Origin: Pedobacter cryoconitis
GTDB taxonomy: Bacteria; Bacteroidota; Bacteroidia; Sphingobacteriales; Sphingobacteriaceae
DNA: 64,000 nt
Assembly: GCF_003259615.1 (NCBI RefSeq)
Contig: NZ_QLLR01000025.1
Location: 1 to 64,000, forward strand
Direction: 5' to 3'
The position numbers and the translations under genes were made by a program. Shown here one piece after another: positions 1 to 8,218 of the stretch (the first letter of the stretch is position 1; each line of letters starts with the position of its first letter). The notes under the pieces were generated by a model. The model was not told the DNA's origin, made no database searches, and worked only from the letters and a program-made list of their open reading frames with translations.

Positions 1-281
1 GTCTTGGAAACATTTTCAAGATATGTACAAGTAAAGAGCAGGCTTTTAAGCCATTAGCATTATGGTACAATCAGGTGGAAGAGTCAGGAATTGAGTCATT
101 TAGGACGGTGTCAAGGTCTATACAGGCACATTATCTATCGATCTTGAACTTCTTTCTCAACAGAAGTACAAATGCCTCTGCTGAATCATTCAATGCTAAA
201 GTTAAAGCATTCAGAGCCACTTCAAGAGGGGTTCGGGACATCAAATTCTTCCTGTTCAGGTTATCGAAAATATATGCTTAA
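1..281 (+). CDS. ISAon1/ISL3-like transposase, C-terminal part (runs in from the left edge)
   Basis: The frame starting at base 3 is open from the window edge to a TAA at 279-281, giving about 92 residues of the transposase tail. The ending, with ASAESFNAKVKAFRA and then FFLFRLSKIYA, is the typical C-terminus of ISL3/ISAon1-type DDE transposases of Bacteroidota. The N-terminal and most catalytic parts lie outside the window, so it cannot be said whether the element is intact. The start codon is not in the window; the ATG at 75 is internal. The family assignment is from memory of conserved tails and was not tested by search. Confidence 0.75.
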   Translation, partial: LGNIFKICTSKEQAFKPLALWYNQVEESGIESFRTVSRSIQAHYLSILNFFLNRSTNASAESFNAKVKAFRATSRGVRDIKFFLFRLSKIYA

Positions 282-469
282 AATTTATCTCCCCCCAAGA
301 ATTCCGCTTGATCCCAAGTTCCCGCTATCAAGTTTGGGTAGTAAGAGGCGTACGCAAACAATTAAAATACGTGCGATCCCGATCTGAAAAAATGTATGCT
401 TAAAAAAGAACCTACTCTACAAGTTTATGACTTGATCCTCTATTCATTGAATAGGGTGGAGATAAAACA
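282..469. mobile_element. right flank of the transposase, candidate IS end
   Basis: No gene is seen here. CCCCCCAAGAATTCCGCTTG, just after the transposase stop at about 290-310, could be the right terminal repeat of the element. A short imperfect inverted repeat (GATCCCAAGTTC / ATCAAGTTTGGG) follows within 30 bases. The string TATGCTTAAAA occurs twice, at the transposase stop and near 391-401. Without the left end the boundary and any target duplication cannot be fixed. Confidence 0.3.
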
Positions 470-503
470 AAAAAACCTTAAATCATATGATTTAAGGTTT
501 TTT
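470..503. terminator. perfect 34-bp palindrome, bidirectional intrinsic terminator
   Basis: AAAAAACCTTAAATCAT at 470-486 is followed immediately by its exact reverse complement at 487-503. The A-run and T-run at the ends make it a rho-independent terminator in both directions. It separates the transposase side from the minus-strand tRNA-Pro and could end the tRNA transcript. Confidence 0.8.
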
Positions 504-526
504 GCCGACTTTTAGAAGACTAACTG

Positions 527-600
527 TCGGGGTGGCAGGATTCGAACCTACGACCTCCTGCTCCCAAAGCAGGCGCGATACCGGGCTACGCTACACCCCG
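527..600 (-). tRNA. tRNA-Pro (anticodon UGG)
   Basis: Read on the minus strand this is a complete cloverleaf. The acceptor stem pairs CGGGGTG with CACCCCG, and the discriminator base is A at 527. The anticodon stem pairs CCTGC with GCAGG around loop TTTGGGA, so the anticodon is TGG (Pro). The T-arm holds GTTCGAATCC. CCA is not encoded in the genome. Confidence 0.95.
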
Positions 601-712
601 AAAAAATGGTATCACCTTTGTCCCTCTTGCGAAGGGTCTGCAATATATATTAATTATTTGCAGAGACCAAATTTTGATGAATCATAAATGATCTTTCTGA
701 TTTGGTGTGCAA

Positions 713-720
713 CAAAGGTA
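713..720 (-). promoter_or_regulatory. candidate Bacteroidota -7 box for tRNA-Pro
   Basis: The minus strand reads TACCTTTG, an exact match to the TAnnTTTG -7 consensus of Bacteroidota. It lies about 110 bases before the mature tRNA 5' end, so it would give a long leader. No clear TTG is present at the -33 distance. Nothing else is recognised in 601-858. Confidence 0.35.
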
Positions 721-858
721 AGTAAAGAATTGACATTTTTATCGCTCACGAGCATTTAAACCCTAAAAATATCTTAATGTGTTGCTTTTCAAGGAGAAAA
801 AATTTCAGAGCAGATACAGATCTATAACACAGGGGAGGGGATTGCTTAAAAAAAGCAG

Positions 859-907
859 TTCATGAACCTGTTTAAACTTATAAAATAAAGCTTAAACAGG
901 CCCATGA
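859..907. terminator. stem-loop downstream of the DUF4349 gene
   Basis: TTCATG..CCTGTTTAA at 859-875 pairs with TTAAACAGG..CATGAA at 892-907, leaving a short AT-rich loop. It lies just after the stop of the minus-strand DUF4349 gene and is probably its terminator. The CCTGTTTAA/TTAAACAGG arms recur in the hairpin at 6619-6670. Confidence 0.5.
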
Positions 908-934
908 ACGTTTAAAATATCTGAAATAATCACA

Positions 935-1786
935 TTAGGCGATCAATTTTTTCCTGCGGTAGTGTCTGAAAACAAAATAACCGGCAATCGCCACTAAAAT
1001 TAAAGCCCATAAATTAGCCAGGATCAGAATAAACTCTTTAAATACACTCCAGCCATTCTCAAAACTCAGCCAGAACCGTTTAAAAAAATCAGGGCGATAA
1101 TCAGATAAATTATCATTGACCACTATCATTTTCTTAATCGTATTGTCCTGATAAAAATTTAAAGTAATCGTACTGTACCGCACATTCCGGTCAGTCAGTA
1201 AATTATTCACCTTATTATCTACCAACTCATCCTTCAACACTAAAGACCTTTCCGCTACACTCACCTTTTTTCCTGAAACAGAATTATTCAACTGCGTTAC
1301 CGCCTCTGCCTTATTCTTATTTTTCAGTTGATTGCTCAAATAATTCAGACTCAAATCATCCTGTTTTAAAGACTGGTCATCAATGAACACCGCCATCTTT
1401 GCTACTTCATTCGTAAAATCATCCAATTTCTCCGAAGGAATTCTTGCAACTACTAAACCCTCTACCCGGTAAGCAATCAATTCCAGTAAAGAATCGGCGG
1501 AGTATTTTACCTTTTCATTCTGTCTGATCATGCTATGTGTGTTAAACTCGGTAATCGCGCCTCCCTCAACCTTCAGGATACTTCCTAATTTTTCCTTAGT
1601 ACCCTGGACATCCTTTACCCTGAATCTCATGTCGGCCGTTTTAACAATTTTTTCAGCTACCGAAGTATCTGAAAGCTTAGCAACTGACTTTTGCTCAGCT
1701 TCCTCATAAGCGCCCGATTTTTTTTCACTATTACAACCCAGTGCAGTTAAAACCAGTATTCCATAAATCAAATATTTCTTCATCAT
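935..1786 (-). CDS. DUF4349 domain lipoprotein
   Basis: The 283-residue product begins with a lipoprotein signal whose lipobox ends LTALGC (Cys18), so it should be exported and lipid-anchored. The body (about residues 45-235) fits DUF4349: a KTADMRFRV strand, a stretch of alternating charged and hydrophobic residues, then a conserved STITLNFYQ segment. A C-terminal membrane helix (about 249-272, FILILANLWALILVAIAGY) is followed by a basic tail HYRRKK. The combination of lipidated N-terminus and C-terminal helix is usual for the family. No catalytic role is known for it. It is transcribed alone, divergently from the kdp genes. Confidence 0.8.
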   Translation of the reverse strand: MMKKYLIYGILVLTALGCNSEKKSGAYEEAEQKSVAKLSDTSVAEKIVKTADMRFRVKDVQGTKEKLGSILKVEGGAITEFNTHSMIRQNEKVKYSADSLLELIAYRVEGLVVARIPSEKLDDFTNEVAKMAVFIDDQSLKQDDLSLNYLSNQLKNKNKAEAVTQLNNSVSGKKVSVAERSLVLKDELVDNKVNNLLTDRNVRYSTITLNFYQDNTIKKMIVVNDNLSDYRPDFFKRFWLSFENGWSVFKEFILILANLWALILVAIAGYFVFRHYRRKKLIA

Positions 1787-2062
1787 GTTAAGAATTAAAT
1801 TCTCTCTTAATACAACTATCTACCATTAAGTAACCCTATGTCACGCATATATATCATAACCCTTTTAAATTAATTTAAAAGCGCTTTATCTGCAGCTAAC
1901 CTTCCATATCGGTAATCGACCCTTCCAAAATGGAAGGGTTTTAACCCTGTAGATTTCTGCTTAAAATCCGTTTTTCCTCTTAAAACGCTGAAAAATAACT
2001 CTTTATGTCATACTATTTTTCTTTGGTATAGCGATTGGATAAGGCCATAAAAAATAAACACC
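1787..2062. other. divergent intergenic region before kdp, with hairpin 1920-1938
   Basis: This stretch separates the DUF4349 gene (minus) from the kdp operon (plus) and must hold both promoters. CCCTTCCA at 1920-1927 and TGGAAGGG at 1931-1938 form a perfect 8-bp stem with a 3-base loop, followed by TTTT, so it looks like a small terminator or attenuator. TTTTAAATTAATTTAAAA at 1863-1880 is another palindrome. No exact TAnnTTTG box was found close to 2063. Confidence 0.4.
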
Positions 2063-2146
2063 ATGATGACTGTACTACTATTAATCGCTCTTCTGGTCCT
2101 GACATGGATCTGTTACAAATCAATCGACTGGTTCGAAAAAATCTAA
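2063..2146 (+). CDS. 27-residue single-helix membrane peptide upstream of kdpF
   Basis: ATG ATG ACT through TAA encodes 27 residues: a hydrophobic helix (TVLLLIALLVLTWICY) and then the charged tail KSIDWFEKI. It is followed after 4 bases by kdpF. Its length, membrane character and position suggest a second small subunit or leader peptide of the Kdp complex. It was missed by length-filtered gene calling. The function is unknown; its reality rests on position and the fully hydrophobic helix. Confidence 0.55.
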   Translation: MMTVLLLIALLVLTWICYKSIDWFEKI

Positions 2147-2150
2147 AATT

Positions 2151-2228
2151 ATGATCGCACTATTTATTATCGCAATCGCAGTATTCATCTATATGATTTA
2201 CGTGCTGATTAAACCCGAAAAATTTTAA
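2151..2228 (+). CDS. kdpF: K+-transporting ATPase subunit KdpF
   Basis: A 25-residue hydrophobic peptide (MIALFIIAIAVFIYMIYVLI, then KPEKF) has the size, single helix and KPEKF-type end of KdpF. KdpF is the small lipid-like subunit that stabilises the KdpABC complex in the inner membrane. It lies directly before kdpA, as in other kdpFABC operons; 9 bases separate its stop from the kdpA ATG. It is too short for most gene callers. Confidence 0.85.
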   Translation: MIALFIIAIAVFIYMIYVLIKPEKF

Positions 2229-2237
2229 TTGAACGCT

Positions 2238-3956
2238 ATGAACACTGAATTATTTGGAATCTTCGCTACCTACCTGCTTACCCTGGTTATAGCAATTCCT
2301 TTAGGTAAATACCTTGCAAAGGTATTTGCTGGTGAAAAAGTCTGGACTGACTTCTTAAAACCAATTGAATCTGGTATCTACAAACTTTCCGGAATTAACC
2401 CCAACGAGCAGATGAATTGGAAACAGCATATGAAAGCGCTGATGACCATTAACCTTGTATGGCTGGTTTACGGATTCTTTGTGCTCATGAATCAGGATAA
2501 GCTGCCACTTAATCCCGACGGTAACCCAGGAATGTCTCCTGACCTTGCCTTTAACTCTATTATCAGTTTCGTCGTGAATTGTAACCTGCAGCATTATTCA
2601 GGAGAAAGTGGTGTGACCTATCTTACACAGCACTTTGTCATGATGTTTCTTCAGTTTGTGAGTGCCGCAACAGGTATTGCCGCCGCTGTAGTCTTCTTTA
2701 AAGCCTTCAGAGATAAAACCTCTACCAATCTGGGTAACTTCTGGGAATTCTTTGTGAAATCAATCACCAGGCTATTATTACCCCTTTCCTTAATAATGGC
2801 TTTGATCCTTGCCTTTTCAGGTACACCAACCAGTTACGAAGGAAAAGATAAATTCATATCCCTGCAGGGCGATACCGTCAACGTATCAAGAGGCCCCGCA
2901 GCAGCATTTGTAGCTATTAAACACTTAGGAACAAACGGCGGTGGCTGGTTTGGTACCAACTCTGCCCATCCATTAGAAAACCCATCCTATTTCACCAATT
3001 CGGTAGAACTCATTGCACAGGTGATCATTCCAATAGCAATGGTTATTGCTTTCGGTATTTTTATCAGGCGCAGAAAACTATCCTGGATGATATTTGGTGT
3101 AATGACTATCGGGATGCTCTTGCTACTGATTCCAACCGTAAGCAGTGAGCTCGGAGGAAACCCTGCAATCGCAAAAATGGGTATTTCACAGCTTACAGGC
3201 GCTATGGAAGGTAAAGAAGTACGCTTTGGACCAGCAATTACTGGCTATTGGAGTACTGTGACCACCATCATTTCTACAGGATCAGTTAACAGTATGCACG
3301 ACAGTGCGATGCCACTAACAGGCTTCTGGCAACTATTAGGTATGATGATTAATTCCTTTTACGGAGGATGTGGAGTAGGTATGCTAAATTATTTTATCTA
3401 CCTGATCATTGCCGTATTTATATCCGGATTAATGGTAGGGCGGACCCCTGAATTTTTGGGACATAAAGTAGAAGCTAGAGAAATTAAGATTGCAGCATTA
3501 ATCACCCTGCTGAGTCCTTTTCTAATTCTTGCAGGTACAGCGTTATCAAGTTTTATCGTTGTCAATCATGCCGATGCAGCATGGGCAATACAACCAAAAT
3601 CATGGCTCAATAACCCAGGCTTCCATGGTTTCTCAGAGATGTTATACGAAATGACTTCCTCTAACGCAAACAACGGTTCTGGATTTGAAGGCCTGGGTGA
3701 CAATAACGTGTTCTGGAATGTGGCTACAGGATTCGTATTATTCCTGGGCAGGTTCTTACCAATTATTGGTCCGATCGCTATTGCCGGATTACTGGGTGCT
3801 AAAAAATATATCCCGGAATCGGCTGGTACTTTAAAAGCAGATACGCTGACTTTCAGTCTGATGACTTTTGCAGTGATCATTGTGTTAAATGCCCTTTCAT
3901 ATTTCCCTGCCCTGACATTAGGCCCGCTGGCAGAATATTTTACCCTGATTAAATAG
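2238..3956 (+). CDS. kdpA: potassium-transporting ATPase subunit KdpA
   Basis: KdpA is the channel-like K+-binding subunit of the KdpFABC pump. The product of about 572 residues is close to the usual 560 and almost wholly membrane-embedded. The four selectivity-filter segments are visible: SGESGVTYLTQ, then TNGGGWFGTNSAHP near residue 232, then GGCGVGMLNYF, then SNANNGSGFEGLGDNN. I chose ATG 2238 over an in-frame TTG at 2229, since KdpA proteins begin close to this MNTELFG segment. kdpB follows after 6 bases. High-affinity K+ uptake under K+ limitation is the established role. Confidence 0.97.
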   Translation: MNTELFGIFATYLLTLVIAIPLGKYLAKVFAGEKVWTDFLKPIESGIYKLSGINPNEQMNWKQHMKALMTINLVWLVYGFFVLMNQDKLPLNPDGNPGMSPDLAFNSIISFVVNCNLQHYSGESGVTYLTQHFVMMFLQFVSAATGIAAAVVFFKAFRDKTSTNLGNFWEFFVKSITRLLLPLSLIMALILAFSGTPTSYEGKDKFISLQGDTVNVSRGPAAAFVAIKHLGTNGGGWFGTNSAHPLENPSYFTNSVELIAQVIIPIAMVIAFGIFIRRRKLSWMIFGVMTIGMLLLLIPTVSSELGGNPAIAKMGISQLTGAMEGKEVRFGPAITGYWSTVTTIISTGSVNSMHDSAMPLTGFWQLLGMMINSFYGGCGVGMLNYFIYLIIAVFISGLMVGRTPEFLGHKVEAREIKIAALITLLSPFLILAGTALSSFIVVNHADAAWAIQPKSWLNNPGFHGFSEMLYEMTSSNANNGSGFEGLGDNNVFWNVATGFVLFLGRFLPIIGPIAIAGLLGAKKYIPESAGTLKADTLTFSLMTFAVIIVLNALSYFPALTLGPLAEYFTLIK

Positions 3957-3962
3957 CTTATC

Positions 3963-5993
3963 ATGAAGTCTTCTAATAAATTATTTGAACCTGCATTGGT
4001 TCAAAGTGCCCTTAAACAATCCTTTATAAAACTCGACCCAAGGGTGATGGTGCGTAACCCAGTGATGTTTACTGTTGAAGTAGGAACACTGGTGATGGCA
4101 TACGTTACAGTATACTCTTTCAGCCATGCCGGACAAGGATCGCCACTATATAACTTCTTTATTTTTTTAATCCTGTTTCTAACCGTCCTGTTTGCCAATT
4201 TCGCTGAAGCTATTGCTGAAGCCAGAGGTAAAGCCCAGGCAGACAGCTTAAGAAAAACCAGGGAAGAAACGCCAGCTAAAGTAGTCTTGGCAGACGGAAC
4301 GATCGAAATGCGTTCTTCCAGCCAGTTAAAAAAAGGCGATGTTTTCTTCTGTGAAACCGGCGATACCATCCCAACAGACGGAGAAATCATTCAAGGTATA
4401 GCAACTATCGATGAATCGGCTATTACCGGAGAATCCGCACCCGTAATCAGAGAGTCCGGAGGTGATAAATCATCCGTAACAGGTGGTACTAAAGTACTCT
4501 CGGATGAAATTAAAGTCATGGTCAGTACTGAACCAGGCGAAAGCTTTCTGGATAAAATGATTGCCCTTGTAGAAGGCGCATCCCGTCAGAAAACGCCAAA
4601 TGAAATCGCTTTAACCATTCTTTTAGCAAGTTTTACCTTAGTATTCGTCATTGTCTGTGTAACCTTGAAACCTTTCGCAGACTACGCAAATACACCAATC
4701 ACAATTGCTGCATTAATCTCCCTGTTCGTTTGTCTGATCCCTACCACAATCGGTGGTCTGTTGTCAGCTATCGGAATTGCCGGAATGGATCGTGCCTTAC
4801 GGGCAAATGTGATTACCAAATCAGGTAAAGCAGTGGAAACCGCCGGAGATATTGACGTACTGTTATTAGATAAAACAGGGACGATTACTATCGGTAACCG
4901 TAAAGCGACTAACTTTTACCCTACAGCAGCCGTAGACGCTCAACTGTTTACCAATGCCTGCGTACTGAGTTCCTTAGCAGATGAAACCCCTGAAGGTAAG
5001 TCTATTATCGAGCTGGCCAACGCACAACATAATTTTGCTTTGCCTACCACACCAGAAGGCGCAGTATTTATCAAGTTTACGGCTGAAACAAGATCCAGTG
5101 GTATTGATACCCCAGACGGAAGACGTATCCGTAAAGGAGCTTTTGACTCTATCCGTAACATCGTTCAGAAAGCAGGGAATATTTTCCCTCAGGACATCGA
5201 AGATGAAGTTAAAAAGATCGCTTCAAACGGAGGAACCCCGCTGGTAGTTTCAGAGAATGAGAAAGCCCTTGGCGTAATTGAGCTACAGGATATTATCAAA
5301 CCAGGTATCAGTGAACGTTTTGACCGTCTGCGTAAGATGGGGGTGAAAACAGTGATGGTCACCGGAGACAACCCCTTAACCGCTAAGTTTATCGCAGAAA
5401 AAGCAGGCGTAGATGACTTTATCGCTGAAGCAAAACCTGAGGATAAAATGAACTACATCAAAGACGAGCAGGCCCTGGGCAAGCTGGTTGCGATGATGGG
5501 TGACGGTACAAATGATGCTCCGGCCTTAGCACAAGCAGATGTTGGTGTGGCGATGAACAGTGGAACACAAGCTGCAAAAGAGGCTGGAAATATGGTCGAT
5601 CTGGACAATGACCCAACCAAGCTAATTGAGATCGTAGAGATCGGTAAACAGCTGTTAATCACGCGCGGAACCTTAACAACCTTCTCCATTGCCAATGACG
5701 TAGCTAAATACTTCGCCATTGTTCCAGCCTTGTTTATTGGTTCGATACCAGCTTTACAAGCCTTGAACATCATGGGTTTACATTCCCCTGAAAGTGCAAT
5801 TATGTCGGCTGTTATTTTCAATGCGATTATCATCCCGATCCTGATTCCGCTGGCATTAAGAGGTGTGGCTTATAAACCAATAGGAGCGAGTGCACTATTA
5901 CGCAGGAACCTGTTGATTTACGGTCTTGGCGGAGTGATAGCCCCTTTTATCGGGATCAAGCTTATTGATTTACTAGTTGGGCTATTCGTTTAA
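3963..5993 (+). CDS. kdpB: potassium-transporting P-type ATPase subunit KdpB
   Basis: KdpB is the ATP-hydrolysing P-type subunit. The 676-residue product has all expected parts: actuator motif ITGESAP near residue 154, phosphorylation motif DKTGTIT with the acceptor Asp at residue 303, the CLIPTTIGGLLSAIG membrane segment before it, and the hinge MGDGTNDAPALAQADVG near residue 513. It has the length of the family (about 680). Antisense reading frames across it are shadows. It lies 6 bases after kdpA and 53 bases before kdpC and is co-transcribed with them. Confidence 0.98.
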   Translation: MKSSNKLFEPALVQSALKQSFIKLDPRVMVRNPVMFTVEVGTLVMAYVTVYSFSHAGQGSPLYNFFIFLILFLTVLFANFAEAIAEARGKAQADSLRKTREETPAKVVLADGTIEMRSSSQLKKGDVFFCETGDTIPTDGEIIQGIATIDESAITGESAPVIRESGGDKSSVTGGTKVLSDEIKVMVSTEPGESFLDKMIALVEGASRQKTPNEIALTILLASFTLVFVIVCVTLKPFADYANTPITIAALISLFVCLIPTTIGGLLSAIGIAGMDRALRANVITKSGKAVETAGDIDVLLLDKTGTITIGNRKATNFYPTAAVDAQLFTNACVLSSLADETPEGKSIIELANAQHNFALPTTPEGAVFIKFTAETRSSGIDTPDGRRIRKGAFDSIRNIVQKAGNIFPQDIEDEVKKIASNGGTPLVVSENEKALGVIELQDIIKPGISERFDRLRKMGVKTVMVTGDNPLTAKFIAEKAGVDDFIAEAKPEDKMNYIKDEQALGKLVAMMGDGTNDAPALAQADVGVAMNSGTQAAKEAGNMVDLDNDPTKLIEIVEIGKQLLITRGTLTTFSIANDVAKYFAIVPALFIGSIPALQALNIMGLHSPESAIMSAVIFNAIIIPILIPLALRGVAYKPIGASALLRRNLLIYGLGGVIAPFIGIKLIDLLVGLFV

Positions 5994-6046
5994 AAACATA
6001 GGAATCACAACATCATAAAAAAATAAGATCATAAAAATAAGAAACC

Positions 6047-6613
6047 ATGAAAAAGTACATCTTACAATCTATACGTCTTACTGCAGTTTTATTAGTGCTG
6101 CTATGCGTCATATACCCCTTAATCGTTGCCTTTGCCGGAGGTTTCTCTAAAGGCAGCGGCGGCGGTGAAAAGATCACTCAGAACGGTAAAGTAGTAGGGT
6201 ATGCCCTGATCGGTCAATCCTTCACCAAACCTCAGTACTTCTGGGGCAGACCATCCTCAGTAGGCTATAAAGCAGACGGATCTGGCGGATCAAACAAAGG
6301 CCCATCCAACCCGGACTACTTAAAAGAAGTAAACGGCAGGATAGACTCCCTGTTGAAATACCACCCTTACCTGAAACGCAGTGATATTCCTGCCGATATG
6401 GTTACTGCTTCAGGTAGCGGACTGGACCCTGATATTTCTGTAGAAGGTGCAGCTATCCAAATTAAGAGAGTAGCCATGAACAGAAAATTAAGCGAACAAA
6501 CCGTATCCGACCTCGTTAAAAAAACTGCCAATGGCCCACTACTAGGCTTATTCGGCCCAAGTACAGTGAATGTACTGGAACTGAATGTTGCCTTGGATAA
6601 CCTGAAAAAATAA
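6047..6613 (+). CDS. kdpC: potassium-transporting ATPase subunit KdpC
   Basis: KdpC is the single-helix subunit that assists ATP binding by KdpB. The 188-residue product has an N-terminal membrane helix (about residues 9-30) followed by the usual extracytoplasmic body: GQSFTKPQYFWGRPS, then SASGSGLDPDIS-like MVTASGSGLDPDISVEGA, and a C-terminal NVLELNVALD. Its length is normal for the family. A stem-loop (6619-6670) follows and may reduce read-through into the porin gene. Confidence 0.97.
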   Translation: MKKYILQSIRLTAVLLVLLCVIYPLIVAFAGGFSKGSGGGEKITQNGKVVGYALIGQSFTKPQYFWGRPSSVGYKADGSGGSNKGPSNPDYLKEVNGRIDSLLKYHPYLKRSDIPADMVTASGSGLDPDISVEGAAIQIKRVAMNRKLSEQTVSDLVKKTANGPLLGLFGPSTVNVLELNVALDNLKK

Positions 6614-6618
6614 GCTGA

Positions 6619-6670
6619 AGCCTGTTTAAACTCAACAACCCAACCAGGAAAAAATGAATTTAAACAGGCT
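6619..6670. terminator. stem-loop between kdpC and the porin gene
   Basis: AGCCTGTTTAAA at 6619-6630 is perfectly complementary to TTTAAACAGGCT at 6659-6670, giving a 12-bp stem with a 28-base loop and no T-run. The ATG at 6654 sits inside the loop. The same arms occur in the hairpin at 859-907, so the pair brackets the kdpFABC segment. It could be an attenuator or an RNA-processing site. Confidence 0.45.
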
Positions 6671-6731
6671 CATATATACCCTTGTCAAGAAGGAAAAACG
6701 CTTTACTACCAATTTAATAATAGAAGATACA

Positions 6732-7802
6732 ATGAACAAATTTTTGATGACAGCTGCCACTGTTTGTATGGGTTTAGGTGCAACCGCACAAGAAGAACCT
6801 AAAGTTAAAATTTCCGGTTATGCCGAAGTATATTATGGACACGACTTTAATAAACCAGAAAACAACAACAGGCCTGGCTTTATATATGCGCACAATAGAA
6901 GTAACGAAGTGAATCTGAATTTAGGATATATTAAAGCAGCCTATGACTCCGGAAAGATCAGGGCTAACCTGGCTATCATGGCGGGAACTTATGCCAATGC
7001 GAATCTGGCTGCTGAATCTGGTGTGTCAAAAAACATCCTGGAAGCAAACGTTGGCTTTAAAATATCCAACAAAGCCAACCTATGGGTAGACGCAGGTGTA
7101 TTCTCCTCCCATATTGGTTTTGAAAGTGCGATCTCCAAAGACTGCTGGGTATTGACCAGGAATATCTCCTCAGAAAATACCCCTTACTTTGAATCAGGAG
7201 CAAAGGTTACTTACAGCACTGATGACAATAAATTTACTGCTTCAGCCCTGTACCTGAACGGCTGGCAGCGTATCGCACGTCAGGACGGGAACAGGCAACC
7301 TGCCGGGGGGCTGCAACTGACCTGGAAACCAACCGATAAGATCACTGTAAACTACAGTAACTATCTGGGAACCGAAGGAGCTGACTCCGTGAGAGTGACC
7401 CGTTTCTACCACAACGTTTACGGCATATTCCAATTGGCTGATGCTTTTGGTGTAACCGTAGGCTTTGACTACGCTACACAGCAAAAATCCAAAACCGATC
7501 ACCGTAAAAATGAAGTATTATCCCCAGTGGTTATTGCCCGTTACACCATTAACCCTAAATGGGCAATGGCAGGCAGATTTGAATACTATCAGGATAAAAA
7601 CGGTGTACTGATTGCGACTGATACCCCTAATGGCTTTAAAACCAAAGGCTATTCCTTAAACATTGACTATGCCCCAGTACCAAACGCAGTGGTCAGACTA
7701 GAAGGTAAAGTATATGACAGTAAAGACAAAATATTTAAAAGAGATATGAATGCCGTAAACTATAATGCTGCAGTTACGGCAAGTGTTGCAGTCTCCTTTT
7801 AA
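6732..7802 (+). CDS. OmpL/bbp2-like outer-membrane beta-barrel porin
   Basis: From ATG 6732 the product starts MNKFLMTAATVCMGLGATAQ, a clean signal peptide with cleavage after TAQ, and then about 335 residues rich in alternating strands. It ends in AAVTASVAVSF, the terminal aromatic of an outer-membrane barrel. KISGYAEVYYGHDFNKP at the mature N-terminus is typical of the putative beta-barrel porin-2 (OmpL-like) family. The longer frame from 6654 would bury the signal and begin in a hairpin, so I rejected it. Such porins often accompany kdp genes in Bacteroidota; passage of K+ or other solutes across the outer membrane is inference. Confidence 0.8.
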   Translation: MNKFLMTAATVCMGLGATAQEEPKVKISGYAEVYYGHDFNKPENNNRPGFIYAHNRSNEVNLNLGYIKAAYDSGKIRANLAIMAGTYANANLAAESGVSKNILEANVGFKISNKANLWVDAGVFSSHIGFESAISKDCWVLTRNISSENTPYFESGAKVTYSTDDNKFTASALYLNGWQRIARQDGNRQPAGGLQLTWKPTDKITVNYSNYLGTEGADSVRVTRFYHNVYGIFQLADAFGVTVGFDYATQQKSKTDHRKNEVLSPVVIARYTINPKWAMAGRFEYYQDKNGVLIATDTPNGFKTKGYSLNIDYAPVPNAVVRLEGKVYDSKDKIFKRDMNAVNYNAAVTASVAVSF

Positions 7803-7805
7803 CCA

Positions 7806-7871
7806 ATATGGAGCCTCTTATTTAAGGATACGGAGTCCCTTACCTAAAAATACAGAGCCTTTTAATGAAAT
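7806..7871 (+). repeat. three imperfect 22-bp tandem repeats after the porin gene
   Basis: Units at 7806-7827, 7828-7849 and 7850-7871 share a head of the form ATAYRGAGYCYYTTA and an A-rich tail. The array starts 3 bases after the porin stop and is followed by a terminator hairpin at 7876-7900. Its role is not known. Confidence 0.6.
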
Positions 7872-7875
7872 GATT

Positions 7876-7900
7876 AGCCGGGGATATAATCTCCGGCTTT
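7876..7900 (+). terminator. intrinsic terminator after the porin gene
   Basis: AGCCGG at 7876-7881 pairs with CCGGCT at 7893-7898, with additional pairing inside and a short AT loop, then TTT. It separates the porin from the gene at 7927. Confidence 0.6.
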
Positions 7901-7926
7901 AAAAACTAAAGCTAAAAGCTATAAAC

Positions 7927-8205
7927 ATGGAAACATTTTTAGAATTTTTATTTACCGCTTCAATCACTGTTTTTGCAGGATTTTTGTGCTTAAAATACGG
8001 GCCAAAGACCAGAAGAAAAGCGAGAATTGCCCGGCTGAAAAGAGGTCAGGAAATCGGGCTTAAAAACCCGCGTAACCCAATTGCAATTCAGGCAAATTAC
8101 CGGAATTATTCCGCTAAATTTATACTGATTTTATTAATAGGCATTACGTTCATTACCGGTGTATCCTATCTCGTTGATATAGGATATGTAATTATTACAT
8201 GGTAA
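7927..8205 (+). CDS. 92-residue two-helix membrane protein of unknown function
   Basis: I do not recognise a family. The product has an N-terminal helix (about residues 4-24, FLFTASITVFAGFLCLKYG), a strongly basic middle (PKTRRKARIARLKRG and QANYRNYSAK, about 26-64), and a second helix (about 66-88, FILILLIGITFITGVSYLV). Both ends would face the same side, with the basic loop in the cytoplasm by the positive-inside rule. It sits between the porin and kdpD, 13 bases before the kdpD GTG, so it is probably co-transcribed with kdpD and could be linked to K+ sensing. Confidence 0.6.
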   Translation: METFLEFLFTASITVFAGFLCLKYGPKTRRKARIARLKRGQEIGLKNPRNPIAIQANYRNYSAKFILILLIGITFITGVSYLVDIGYVIITW

Positions 8206-8218
8206 ACCGATTATAATT

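Noticed and set aside
502..687. Plus-strand frame of 61 codons
   Set aside because: It runs antisense through the complete tRNA-Pro and has no protein-like features.
5453..5833. 126-codon minus-strand frame in kdpB
   Set aside because: It is the antisense shadow of a strongly conserved P-type ATPase region with no start context or family.
6654..6731. Upstream start for the porin
   Set aside because: The ATG lies in the loop of a stem-loop, and using it would place 26 residues ahead of a good signal peptide at 6732.
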